Made by a program: the position numbers and the translations under genes. The notes beneath the pieces are model-generated. The model was not told where the DNA came from. It did not search any database and saw only the letters and a list, made by a program, of their open reading frames with translations. A stretch of DNA of 64,000 bases, taken from assembly GCF_038502225.1 (NCBI RefSeq), contig NC_091293.1, positions 17,432,286 to 17,496,285 on the forward strand, in the 5' to 3' direction. Of the stretch, positions 1-10,059 are shown one piece after another. The first letter of the stretch is position 1; the number at the start of each line of letters is the position of its first letter. The DNA comes from Cherax quadricarinatus (taxonomy: Eukaryota; Arthropoda; Malacostraca; Decapoda; Parastacidae).

Positions 1-30
1 TAAATTGTAACATACTTTTTGCATGCCACA
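1..30 (-). repeat. Start of the 3' LTR of element A (runs off window)
   Basis: On the minus strand a purine tract ending GGGGTGGGAG is followed at position 30 by TGTGGCATGC. This is the usual layout of polypurine tract plus TG at an LTR start. The better preserved element at 39001 has the same arrangement (GGGGGAG then TGTGAGGG). Only 30 bases of the LTR are visible. Confidence 0.6.
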
Positions 31-44
31 CTCCCACCCCAAAA
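31..44 (-). other. Polypurine tract of element A
   Basis: Minus-strand TTTTGGGGTGGGAG directly precedes the putative LTR start. In LTR elements such a tract primes plus-strand DNA synthesis. The assignment rests on position and composition. Confidence 0.55.
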
Positions 45-267
45 GGGCTCTAATAGCCAGGACTAGGCTTCCACCTCCATGGGTAGCATGCCACCATGGC
101 ACTCAACAATAATGGAACTGCTTTTCCTTTCAAATATCCAACTCATTAGATAGAGTTCAACTTTTCTCGAGACATTAAGTCAAACTCTAAACTAGAATGA
201 GACAGTGGAGAGTAGGGCTAACATTGGTTCAAGACACCTGAAGACAGAAGCAGAATATCCCCCTCAC

Positions 268-303
<36 letters not shown>

Positions 304-381
304 AAAAGATTTTATATAAATAAAAGGGGGGGGGAAGGAGCTAGACTACCCATATAGGCCCTAACACATCCTAACCTAAAT
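45..381. other. Non-coding 3' part of element A with a poly-A run
   Basis: No coding signal is seen. The stretch includes an uninterrupted A run at about 269-301 followed by an A/T then G-rich segment. It probably represents the untranslated region between RNase H and the LTR, modified by a homopolymer expansion or a small tailed insertion. Confidence 0.4.
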
Positions 382-678
382 TTAAATATGAGAAAGGGAA
401 TCAGCCAGCTTATTATCCTTGCCAGCAATATGTATGATATTAAGATTATATGGCTGCAGCCTGAGACTCCATCTCATTAGATGTGTGTTGTGGTTCTTCA
501 TGGAGTTAAGGTAGACCAGAGGGTTGTGGTCGCTGTAGACTGTGACCACTTGGGACGACTGCCCCACGTAGACCTTGAAATGTTCTAATGCCAGTATCAG
601 TGCAAGGGCTTCTTTTTCAATTGTGGCGTAGGTCTGGTGAAGATGATACTTGGCCGGGAAGTAAGCCACAAGCTGCAA
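382..678 (-). pseudogene. RNase H domain remnant of element A pol
   Basis: A 98-residue frame holds the second half of a Ty3/gypsy RNase H. Visible marks are the TIEKEALALILALEHFK helix with its acidic residue, the YSDHNPL motif with the catalytic Asp, and the closing IAGKDNKLADSLSHI. The first part (the DAS-type strand) lies upstream at roughly 680-800 in another frame. In the element this domain would remove RNA from the RNA-DNA hybrid. The position after RT is normal; what is odd in this element is the integrase placed before RT. Confidence 0.8.
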
Positions 679-1063
679 GCACTCTTCCCAAGATTTTTGT
701 AGGGGAATTGCTCCTACCCCTGACTTACATGCATCAACCTGTAATGTAAAGGGTTTGGAAAAATCAGGAGACAGGAGAAGGGGTGCAGTACAAAGTAGCT
801 GTTTGGCTTTGTTACAAGCGTCATCACACTCTGGGGTCCATTGAAATTGGGTTTTATGACTTGTAAGTGAGGTTAGGGGCTACAGCATCTGCAAAGTTCC
901 TACAGAATCATCCCTAAGAAATGTTCGAGGGATTTCCTATCATGAGGTACTCAGTAATTTTTAATGGCAAGAATTTTAGCAAATTTAGGGGCCACTTTGC
1001 CACTACCTATTTTGTGGTCCAAAAAAAGTAACAGTAGACTGGCCAAAGGATGACTTACATAGA

Positions 1064-1960
1064 TTAACAGTTAATAGGAAACTGAAATTTCTCAAAGAGA
1101 GCTTTAAGTCTGGATATATATTGATTCCATATATAGGACACCACTACTATATCTAGATAAGCTGCTGTGCCTTCAAGTCCTTTAATAGCCTGATGGGTCA
1201 GCTTTTGGAATGATGCCAGTGAGTTCTGCATCCCAAAGGGGATTATTGTATATTGATAAAGACCTGGAATTACGAAGGCAGAGATTTCCTTCGCCATGTC
1301 TGTCAGAGGTACCTTATAGTAATCTTTAAAGAGATCGAGTTCAGACACTTTTGTGTCTAAACTCGATCTCCACTAAGTCATCTAAATGGGGCAGAGGGTA
1401 AGCATCTGGAATAGTGACCTCATTCACCTTCCGGTAGTCTGTGCACAATCAAACTTCTTAACAAGGATGCATGGTGAAGCCCAAGGACTAGATGACTCCA
1501 CTAATCTGTGTTCTAACAGAAATGCTACCTCCTGCTGAAGTAGTCTCTGTTTTTCAGGATTAGCTCTGTCAGGGGAGAGTTTAATAGGTTTAGAGTTTCC
1601 AACATCTTCATCATGATATCCTAGTGTACGTTTTTTTTTTTGGGGACATCCGAAAATATGTAAAGATTGTAAGAGTGCAGTTAAACTTATTACTTGATTC
1701 TTAAACAGCCACACTATTAGAGGGCTAGGGTCCTTGCAGAGGACAGAATTGGGAAGCTTTGCTTGAATTTCGGGAAGAGGGTGCAAGGGGTTTAGGTCGT
1801 CTACAGAGGCAGATAACAGAGTCACTACTGGGACTTTATTTGGGCTATTGAATGCTTTAATCTGATTTATGTGGTAAGTTTTACTCTTTAAGGGCTTATC
1901 AATGGGAGCTACCATATAATTTACATCAGTTAGTTTACTTACAATTTGCATAGATCGCAT
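1064..1960 (-). pseudogene. Reverse transcriptase remnant of element A
   Basis: Two frames hold the RT. The piece at 1424-1960 ends with the N-terminal RT segment (VAFLLEHRLVESSSPWASPC, then ILVKKFD). The piece at 1064-1348 holds ELDLFKDYYKVPLTD, the PFGMQNS turn and the catalytic strand. In that strand the expected YxDD reads AYLDIVVV, so the second catalytic aspartate is missing. Between the pieces lies a 40-bp palindrome (1331-1370) that replaces coding sequence. The copy cannot encode an active polymerase. Confidence 0.8.
1331..1370. repeat. 18-bp inverted repeat with 4-nt loop inside the RT remnant
   Basis: Arms 1331-1348 and 1353-1370 are reverse complements with one mismatch, separated by TTTT. 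It lies exactly where RT coding sequence between the PHLDD-type segment and the ELDL motif should be. It looks like a local template-switch mutation rather than a functional signal. Confidence 0.75.
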
Positions 1961-2381
1961 AAATCTAGCTTATAGGTATGACCAGGTGTAGGCTCCTGCA
2001 CCAGCACCTTGTCTCCTGAATTAAAGGAGTGAAAATTTGAGTTTCTATCATACCTCTGTTTCATAGTGTTTTGAGCAGTTTTAAGTTAGCCTTAGTCAAC
2101 TGACGTACCACCTGCAACTTTGAAGAAAGGTTGTAGAGTGTTATGTAGGTGTCTTCTCCCAACCATCCTTCCGTGAGCACTTTAGGAGGACCTCGTATGT
2201 TGTGCTCAAAGATCCTGCACAGGTTCTCTCATTGCAAACAGCAACAGAGGAAGTGATTTATCCCAGTCTGTAGGAAAATGCATGCTATAAGTTCTCATCG
2301 TGGTTTGTAATGTTTGATGAAATCTTTCCAAGGTGCCTTGAAACTGAGGATGATAGGCAGTGAATAATTTATGAATTATTC

Positions 2382-2870
2382 CTAGCCTAGTAATGCTTCT
2401 CTAAATGCCTTGACAGTAAAATTAGTACCCTGGTCAGTCTGAATAGACTTAGGAATACCAAAGTGGGAAATAAATTTAGTTAGGGCTTTAAGAATGGCTT
2501 TGGTATTGATACTGCATATTGGGACTGCTTCTGGATTCCTAGTAGCGTTATCCATTATAGTGAGTAGGTACTGGTTTCCAGACTTTGACTTGGGTAATGG
2601 ACCTACACAATCAATGATTAACTCTGCAAATGATTCTCCTTCTGCTGGTATGGGATAGAGTGGTGCAGGTTTAATGGGGTGTTCAGGTTTTCCTACTTGT
2701 TGATATTCCCTACAACAGCGGATGTGATATTTCACATCTTGCCTTATTTTTGGCCAGTACAACTCTTTTAGTATTCTATACAAGGTTTTGGTAAGTCCCA
2801 AGTGTCCTCCTAACGAAGAATTGTGAGCTATATTTAATATTTGTGATCTAAACTCTTTAGGTACTACCAA
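2382..2870 (-). pseudogene. Integrase remnant of element A (zinc finger and catalytic core)
   Basis: A 162-residue frame begins with the HHCC-type zinc finger region (AHNSSLGGHLG, LYWPKIRQDV, then RCCREYQ). One of the paired cysteines appears to be lost, since the family pattern has two C-x-x-C cysteines. The catalytic core follows, with IIDCVGPLP (first Asp) and IQTDQGTNF (second Asp). The frame stops before the Glu region. The domain lies between protease and RT, which is the key evidence for the Gmr1-like order. Confidence 0.82.
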
Positions 2871-2871
2871 T

Positions 2872-3400
2872 CTAGCTGTCTTTTGCCCGAGTTATGGCCA
2901 ACTTCGTCGAGGGATTAAACATTATAGGTTCTGGACACTTTGTGGAATTAAGGATGTTATTACCTAGTAATAATACACGATCTATCATAGGAAATCCTTC
3001 AGAAACACCTTCAGTCAAATATCCAGTGTAATATTCTGTGTAAAGGGACAGAAAATACTGCTCCTCCAAATGCCTCTAAAAGAACTGATGAGTACAATGA
3101 GTTTTATTTTTTTTTTTTTTAGAGAGGGGGAAGTATTTCCTCTCTTACAAGAGAACAACAAGCTCCAGTATCCCTAAATGTTCATACTTCAGTTTTCTTT
3201 GAATACTCCTGAAGGGAGATGTGGCATGTACTGTAGCATGGGGCCATACCACACTACTTATTTCTGTTTCATCTCAACAGGGAGGGTATATATTCTCCCT
3301 AATGGTTGGAGTTTAGCTGGGCAGTTAGACTTTAAGTGACCAGGTTTATGGCAAAAAAAAAAAAAAAAAAAAAAAAAAAACAGGTTACCTCGTGTTTTAG
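2872..3400 (-). pseudogene. Protease and zinc-knuckle remnants of element A
   Basis: Reading the minus strand, a knuckle-like CHKPGHLKSNC lies at about 3320-3355 and a protease DTGACCSLV motif at about 3140-3180. A linker frame (2872-3069) leads into integrase. The knuckle is interrupted by an A/T homopolymer at about 3353-3380 that separates its first cysteine from the rest. A second homopolymer lies at about 3105-3120. The protease would cleave the Gag-Pol polyprotein. Confidence 0.6.
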
Positions 3401-3511
3401 TTTGGCTCCTTACTGATTTTGTGGTTAGTGCCACTCTGTATACTGATGTCGCTGTTCACCGTGTTGAGCATGAGTTTGATGTCGCTCACCAGGTTGGCCG
3501 TTAGTTCGATA

Positions 3512-3945
3512 TCATGACTTACCAGGTAACTTAATTGGTTGGTGTCGTCGTTCACCTTCGTCCTGCCACTTCATCCTCCAGTCAGGAATTCTTCTCTGAC
3601 GATCTCTACTCATGCCAGGCTGTTGGGAAGAAAGATATGACTGCTTGGACAAGGAGCGGTTAGTCTCAAAAGTGTCACCCAAACTGGCTGCTTCCAATGC
3701 AGTGGTCAACGAATGATCTTCAAGAAAGACTCTAACCTCTGGTTCAACAGATTCCAGCAGGTTATCCACCAAAAGTAAGTGGACCAGGTCTGAGAAGTTA
3801 GCAACACCACTTGCCTTATACCATTTGGTGAAGGCTTTCAACTGCTGCCTTACAAAGTCTACATGAGACTGACCCAATTGACGTTCACACAATTTGAATT
3901 CCCTCCTGTACTTGGCGGGAATACACTGATAAGTCCCAAGAACCG
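3512..3945 (-). pseudogene. Gag remnant of element A
   Basis: The frame contains YRREFKLCERQLGQSHVDF, FTKWYKASGV and LVDNLLESVEPEVRVFL followed by an Arg/Ser-rich tail. This pattern of amphipathic helices resembles the gag of the Gmr1-like element at 34490-35262. The frame continues upstream past 3945 only because it reads into Penelope-like sequence in the antisense direction, so the true gag start is lost. It would be the structural protein of the particle. Confidence 0.6.
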
Positions 3946-3977
3946 TGGTTTTAACCACTGGATGGCAAAACGTCCAC
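3945..3977 (+). ncRNA. Hammerhead-like motif, decayed copy
   Basis: Stem I is GTG (3945-3947) with CAC (3975-3977), ACGT is at 3970-3973 and the cleavage base is C. The core reads GTTTTAA and GAAA is changed to CAAAA, so it should be inactive, although stem I still pairs. Confidence 0.35.
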
Positions 3978-4024
3978 AATAAAGATACCCAGATGTTGCA
4001 CATGTGTCTTAATTTCATCTTGTC

Positions 4025-4037
4025 GGTATTGTATACC
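4025..4037 (+). ncRNA. PLE 3'-terminal hairpin
   Basis: GGTAT, loop TGT, ATACC, preceded by GTC and followed by ATT. It is one of seven such hairpins at PLE 3' ends in this window, with compensatory differences among them. Confidence 0.5.
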
Positions 4038-4364
4038 ATTCTTGTACAACTTGTCAGACACTGCAACATCATGGAATCTTGATTCTGAGGACATGTACAT
4101 AACCTTCACAACTACTACTACAACTAACCCATCTCTTTGGGTAGAACCTACTTCCACTGGGGAATCCCGCCTACCAGTGACTATGCCCTCGTCTGCTCCC
4201 CGTCCCATTTCCACCTAACGTTAATATATAAGCGTCAGGTGCCCTGCTTCTGCTTCAGAATCTCCACGACTACGGTGCTCTTCGCACCTACTCCAAGGTT
4301 GAGGGACTGATTACCTCATCTTCTGTACATAGTTCTACTGTCTTCAAGTTATGTCCTGGAATTT

Positions 4365-4399
4365 GTATTGATAAAGCCACTGGATGGCGAAACGTCTAC
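4365..4399 (+). ncRNA. Hammerhead-like motif, U3-A8 type
   Basis: Stem I is GTA (4365-4367) with TAC (4397-4399). The core is TTGATAA (4368-4374) with one extra A, stem II is GCCA/TGGC, GAAA is at 4389-4392, ACGT at 4392-4395 and the cleavage base is C (a GUC site). The core has U at position 3 and A at position 8 instead of C and G. Confidence 0.45.
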
Positions 4400-4534
4400 A
4401 ATAAAGATACCCAGATGTTGCACATGTGTCTTAATTTCAACATACCCTTTATAATTACATGCCACACCTGGTGTTACCACCTCAGAGATACATCCCTGGT
4501 GATACCACCTCAGAGACATCCCAGGTGTTGCCAC

Positions 4535-7500
4535 CTCCAGCGAGGTTCTGAGTGTCGTCCTCCAGGGAAGTTCTGAGTGTCGTCCTCCAGGGAAGTTCTG
4601 AGTGTCGTCCTCCAGCAAAGTTCTGAGTGTCGTCCTCCAGCAAGGTTCTGAGTGTCGTCCTCCAGGGAAGTTCCGAGTGTCGTCCTCCAGCAAGGTTCTG
4701 AGTGTCGTCCTCCAGCAAAGTTCTGAGTGTCGTCCTCCAGCAAGGTTCTGAGTGTCGTCCTCCAGCAAGGTTATTAGTGTCGTCCTCCAGGGAGGTTCTG
4801 AGTGTCGTCCTCCAAGGAGGTCCTGAGTGTCGTCCTCCAGGGAGGTTCTGAGTATGGTCCTCCAGGGAGGTTCTGAGTGTCGTCAACCAGGAAGGTTCTG
4901 AGTGTCGTCCTCCAGCAAGGTTCTGAGTGTCTTCCTCCAGCGAGGTTCTGAGTGTCGTCATCCAGCGAGGTTCTGAGTGTCGTCCTCCAGGAAGGTTCTG
5001 AGTGTCGTCCTCCAGGAAGGTTTTGAGTGTCGTCCTCCAGGAAGGTTCTGAGTGTCGTCCTCCAGGAAGGTTCTGAGTGTCGTCCTCCAGCAAGGTTCTG
5101 AGTGTCGTCCTCCAGGAAGGTTCTGAGTGTCGTCCTCCAGCAAGGTTCTGAGTGTCGTCCTCCAGCAAGGTTCTGAGTGTAGTCCTCCAGCAAGGTTCTG
5201 AGTGTCGTCCTCCAGGAAGGTTTTGAGTGTCGTCCTCCAGCAAGGTTCTGAGTGTCGTCCTCCAGGAAGGTTCTGAGTGTCGTCCTCCAGCAAGGTTCTG
5301 AGTGTCGTCCTCCAGGAAGGTTCTGAGTGTCGTCCTCCAGCAAGGTTCTGAGTGTCGTCCTCCAGGAAGGTTCTGAGTGTCGTCCTCCAGGAAGGTTTTA
5401 AGTGTCGTCCTCCAGCAAGGTTCTGAGTGTCGTCCTCCAGGAAGGTTCTGAGTGTCGTCCTCCAGCAAGGTTCTGAGTGTCGTCCTCCAGGAAGGTTCTG
5501 AGTGTCGTCCTCCAGGAAGGTTCTGAGTGTAGTCCTCCAGGAAGGTTCTGAGTGTCGTCCTCCAGGAAGGTTCTGAGTGTCGTCCTCCAGGAAGGTTCTG
5601 AGTGTTGTCCTCCAGGAAGGTTCTGAGTGTCGTCCTCCAGGAAGGTTCTGAGTGTCGTCCTCCAGCAAGGTTCTGAGTGTCGTCCTCCAGGAAGGTTCTG
5701 AGTGTCGTCCTCCAGGAAGGTTCTGAGTGTCGTCCTCCAGCAAGGTTCTGAGTGTCGTCCTCCAGGAAGGTTCTGAGTGTCGTCCTCCAGGAAGGTTCTG
5801 AGTGTCGTCCTCCAGCAAGGTTCTGAGTGTCGTCCTCCAGGAAGGTTCTGAGTGTCGTCCTCCAGCAAGGTTCTGAGTGTCGTCCTCCAGCAAGGTTCTG
5901 AGTGTCGTCCTCCAGGAAGGTTCTGAGTGTCGTCCTCCAGCAAGGTTCTGAGTGTCGTCCTCCAGCAAGGTTCTGAGTGTCGTCCTCCAGGAAGGTTCTG
6001 AGTGTCGTCCTCCAGCAAGGTTCTGAGTGTCGTCCTCCAGCAAGGTTCTGAGTGTCGTCCTCCAGCAAGGTTCTGAGTGTCGTCCTCCAGCAAGGTTCTG
6101 AGTGTCGTCCTCCAGCAAGGTTCTGAGTGTCGTCCTCCAGGAAGGTTCTGAGTGTCGTCCTCCAGCAAGGTTCTGAGTGTCGTCCTCCAGCAAGGTTCTG
6201 AGTGTCGTCCTCCAGCAAGGTTCTGAGTGTCGTCCTCCAGCAAGGTTCTGAGTGTCGTCCTCCAGCAAGGTTCTGAGTGTCGTCCTCCAGGAAGGTTCTG
6301 AGTGTCGTCCTCCAGCAAGGTTCTGAGTGTAGTCCTCCAGCAAGGTTCTGAGTGTCGTCCTCCAGGAAGGTTCTGAGTGTCGTCCTCCAGCAAGGTTCTG
6401 AGTGTCGTCCTCCAGCAAGGTTCTGAGTGTTGTCCTCCAGCAAGGTTCTGAGTGTCGTCCTCCAGGAAGGTTCTGAGTGTCGTCCTCCAGCAAGGTTCTG
6501 AGTGTCGTCCTCCAGCAAGGTTCTGAGTGTCGTCCTCCAGCAAGGTTCTGAGTGTCGTCCTCCAGGAAGGTTCTGAGTGTCGTCCTCCAGCAAGGTTCTG
6601 AGTGTCGTCCTCCAGCAAGGTTCTGAGTGTCGTCCTCCAGCATGGTTCTGAGTGTCGTCCTCCAGCATGGTTCTGAGTGTCGTCCTCCAGCAAGGTTCTG
6701 AGTGTCGTCCTCCAGCAAGGTTCTGAGTGTCGTCCTCCAGCAAGGTTCTGAGTGTCGTCCTCCAGCATGGTTCTGAGTGTCGTCCTCCAGCAAGGTTCTG
6801 AGTGTCGTCCTCCAGCAAGGTTCTGAGTGTCGTCCTCCAGGAAGGTTCTGAGTGTCGTCCTCCAGCAAGGTTCTGAGTGTCGTCCTCCAGGAAGGTTCTG
6901 AGTGTCGTCCTCCAGCAAGGTTCTGAGTGTCGTCCTCCAGCAAGGTTCTGAGTGTCGTCCTCCAGCAAGGTTCTGAGTGTCGTCCTCCAGCATGGTTCTG
7001 AGTGTCGTCCTCCAGCAAGGTTCTGAGTGTCGTCCTCCAGCAAGGTTCTGAGTGTCGTCCTCCAGCAAGGTTCTGAGTGTCGTCCTCCAGCAAGGTTCTG
7101 AGTGTCGTCCTCCAGGAAGGTTCTGAGTGTCGTCCTCCAGCAAGGTTCTGAGTGTCGTCCTCCAGGAAGGTTCTGAGTGTCGTCCTCCAGCAAGGTTCTG
7201 AGTGTCGTCCTCCAGCAAGGTTCTGAGTGTCGTCCTCCAGCAAGGTTCTGAGTGTCGTCCTCCAGCATGGTTCTGAGTGTCGTCCTCCAGGAAGGTTCTG
7301 AGTGTCGTCCTCCAGCAAGGTTCTGAGTGTCGTCCTCCAGCAAGGTTCTGAGTGTCGTCCTCCAGCAAGGTTCTGAGTGTCGTCCTCCAGCATGGTTCTG
7401 AGTGTCGTCCTCCAGCAAGGTTCTGAGTGTCGTCCTCCAGCAAGGTTCTGAGTGTCGTCCTCCAGCAAGGTTCTGAGTGTCGTCCTCCAGCAAGGTTCTG

Positions 7501-9527
7501 AGTGTCGTCCTCCAGCAAGGTTCTGAGTGTCGTCCTCCAGCAAGGTTCTGAGTGTCGTCCTCCAGCAAGGTTCTGAGTGTCGTCCTCCAGCAAGGTTCTG
7601 AGTGTCGTCCTCCAGCAAGGTTCTGAGTGTCGTCCTCCAGCATGGTTCTGAGTGTCGTCCTCCAGCAAGGTTCTGAGTGTCGTCCTCCAGCATGGTTCTG
7701 AGTGTCGTCCTCCAGCAAGGTTCTGAGTGTCGTCCTCCAGCAAGGTTCTGAGTGTCGTCCTCCAGCAAGGTTCTGAGTGTCGTCCTCCAGGAAGGTTCTG
7801 AGTGTCGTCCTCCAGCAAGGTTCTGAGTGTCGTCCTCCAGCAAGGTTCTGAGTGTCGTCCTCCAGCATGGTTCTGAGTGTCGTCCTCCAGCATGGTTCTG
7901 AGTGTCGTCCTCCAGCAAGGTTCTGAGTGTCGTCCTCCAGCATGGTTCTGAGTGTCGTCCTCCAGCATGGTTCTGAGTGTCGTCCTCCAGCAAGGTTCTG
8001 AGTGTCGTCCTCCAGCATGGTTCTGAGTGTCGTCCTCCAGCAAGGTTCTGAGTGTCGTCCTCCAGCAAGGTTCTGAGTGTCGTCCTCCAGCAAGGTTCTG
8101 AGTGTCGTCCTCCAGGAAGGTTCTGAGTGTCGTCCTCCAGCAAGGTTCTGAGTGTCGTCCTCCAGCAAGGTTCTGAGTGTCGTCCTCCAGCATGGTTCTG
8201 AGTGTCGTCCTCCAGCAAGGTTCTGAGTGTCGTCCTCCAGCATGGTTCTGAGTGTCGTCCTCCAGCAAGGTTCTGAGTGTCGTCCTCCAGCAAGGTTCTG
8301 AGTGTCGTCCTCCAGCAAGGTTCTGAGTGTCGTCCTCCAGGAAGGTTCTGAGTGTCGTCCTCCAGCAAGGTTCTGAGTGTCGTCCTCCAGCAAGGTTCTG
8401 AGTGTCGTCCTCCAGCAAGGTTCTGAGTGTCGTCCTCCAGGAAGGTTCTGAGTGTCGTCCTCCAGCAAGGTTCTGAGTGTCGTCCTCCAGCAAGGTTCTG
8501 AGTGTCGTCCTCCAGCAAGGTTCTGAGTGTCGTCCTCCAGCAAGGTTCTGAGTGTCGTCCTCCAGCAAGGTTCTGAGTGTCGTCCTCCAGCAAGGTTCTG
8601 AGTGTCGTCCTCCAGCAAGGTTCTGAGTGTCGTCCTCCAGCAAGGTTCTGAGTGTCGTCCTCCAGGAAGGTTCTGAGTGTCGTCCTCCAGCAAGGTTCTG
8701 AGTGTCGTCCTCCAGGAAGGTTCTGAGTGTCGTCCTCCAGCAAGGTTCTGAGTGTCGTCCTCCAGCAAGGTTCTGAGTGTCGTCCTCCAGCAAGGTTCTG
8801 AGTGTCGTCCTCCAGCATGGTTCTGAGTGTCGTCCTCCAGCAAGGTTCTGAGTGTCGTCCTCCAGCAAGGTTCTGAGTGTCGTCCTCCAGCATGGTTCTG
8901 AGTGTCGTCCTCCAGGAAGGTTCTGAGTGTCGTCCTCCAGCAAGGTTCTGAGTGTCGTCCTCCAGCAAGGTTCTGAGTGTCGTCCTCCAGCAAGGTTCTG
9001 AGTGTCGTCCTCCAGCATGGTTCTGAGTGTCGTCCTCCAGCAAGGTTCTGAGTGTCGTCCTCCAGCAAGGTTCTGAGTGTCGTCCTCCAGCAAGGTTCTG
9101 AGTGTCGTCCTCCAGCAAGGTTCTGAGTGTCGTCCTCCAGGAAGGTTCTGAGTGTCGTCCTCCAGCAAGGTTCTGAGTGTCGTCCTCCAGGAAGGTTCTG
9201 AGTGTCGTCCTCCAGCAAGGTTCTGAGTGTCGTCCTCCAGCAAGGTTCTGAGTGTCGTCCTCCAGCATGGTTCTGAGTGTCGTCCTCCAGCAAGGTTCTG
9301 AGTGTCGTCCTCCAGCAAGGTTCTGAGTGTCGTCCTCCAGCATGGTTCTGAGTGTCGTCCTCCAGCATGGTTCTGAGTGTCGTCCTCCAGCAAGGTTCTG
9401 AGTGTCGTCCTCCAGCAAGGTTCTGAGTGTCGTCCTCCAGCATGGTTCTGAGTGTCGTCCTCCAGCAAGGTTCTGAGTGTCGTCCTCCAGCAAGGTTCTG
9501 AGTGTCGTCCTCCAGGAAGGTTCTGAG
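4535..9527. repeat. 25-bp minisatellite, about 200 copies
   Basis: A strict 25-bp period runs for about 5 kb. The unit contains GTTCTGAGTGTCGTCC and CTCCAG, with one variable spot reading GAAGG, CAAGG, CATGG or, at the edges, GGAGG or CGAGG. The left edge is the most divergent and the interior is very homogeneous, as expected from unequal exchange. Because 25 is not a multiple of 3 and no minus-strand register has a stop, all three minus frames stay open and read the same 25-residue peptide cycle. These frames are not evidence of genes. Confidence 0.97.
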
Positions 9528-9597
9528 ACTCAGTACTCATGAGGGTAAATAGGAAGAAATCGATGATAAATGAACAGCGAGGAAGACTTTCTGGCGC

Positions 9598-9815
9598 CTT
9601 TCTTCTCCCTTCCCTCCTTTATTATCCTTCATACCACCACTTTTCCCTCTCCCCTTCCTTCCCCCACCTCTCCCTCTCCCCTTCCTTCCCCCACCTCTCC
9701 CTCTCCCCGTCCTTCCCCCACCTCTCCCTCTCCCCTTCCTTCCCCCACCTCTCCCTCTCTCCTTCCTTCACTCACCTTTCTCCTCCTCCCCTACCCCTCT
9801 TCCCCTCCATAGCGT
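9598..9815. repeat. Pyrimidine tract with 27-bp tandem repeat
   Basis: The strand is almost pure C/T. Between about 9650 and 9785 a 27-bp unit (CCTTCCTTCCCCCACC plus CTCCC-type tail) repeats four to five times. The open frames across it (Ser/Pro/Leu-rich) are low-complexity artefacts. Confidence 0.9.
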
Positions 9816-9856
9816 GACACTGTTACTTTAGGTTATATGTTTGCTCACCAATATTA

Positions 9857-9915
9857 GTTACACCTGTATTAGTTACACCTGTATTAGTTACACCTGTATT
9901 AGTTACACCTGTACA
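9857..9915. repeat. 15-bp tandem repeat at the left end of the Tc1-like element
   Basis: TATTAGTTACACCTG repeats about four times and then passes into ACACCTGCTTGTTAGTGC. The unit resembles the inner part of the inverted terminal repeat (TTAGGTACACC), so the array probably arose by slippage in the left terminus. Confidence 0.75.
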
Positions 9916-10059
9916 CCTGCTTGTTAGTGCAAATATCTAATCAGCCAACAACGTTGCAGTACCTCACTGCCTAAACACATGCTCTGCATTTGTTTAGGCA
10001 TGGTTGTTGTTCAGATCGAACATTAGAACTGGAAAGAAATGTAATTTAGGTGATTCTGA

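Larger units (their letters stand above)
1..3945 (-). mobile_element. Decayed Ty3/gypsy LTR retrotransposon A, Gmr1-like gene order
   Basis: On the minus strand the remnants read gag, zinc knuckle, protease, integrase, reverse transcriptase, RNase H, polypurine tract and start of the 3' LTR. Integrase (2382-2870) is upstream of RT (1064-1960). That is the order of Gmr1-like Ty3/gypsy elements and the reverse of ordinary gypsy elements. All domains are broken by stops and frame changes, so the copy is dead. The 5' end is cut off near 3945 by Penelope-like sequence and the 3' LTR runs off the window. It is a different family from the element at 25658-40074: the proteins are only loosely alike. 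Confidence 0.8.
3946..4440 (+). mobile_element. Penelope-like element 3' ends (two fragments)
   Basis: Two plus-strand segments end with the shared PLE tail: a GCCAC...GGC hairpin, GAAAC or AAAAC with GTC, then AATAAAGATACCC and GTTGCACATGTGTCTTAATT. The first ends near 4040 with the terminal hairpin at 4025-4037. The second covers about 4040-4440. No endonuclease frame survives here. The sequence truncates gag of element A on one side and meets the 25-bp minisatellite on the other. Confidence 0.65.

Noticed and set aside
4482..9540. Three overlapping minus-strand frames of 1,653, 1,511 and 1,380 codons
   Set aside because: They are the same 25-bp repeat read in three registers; there is no non-repeat domain.
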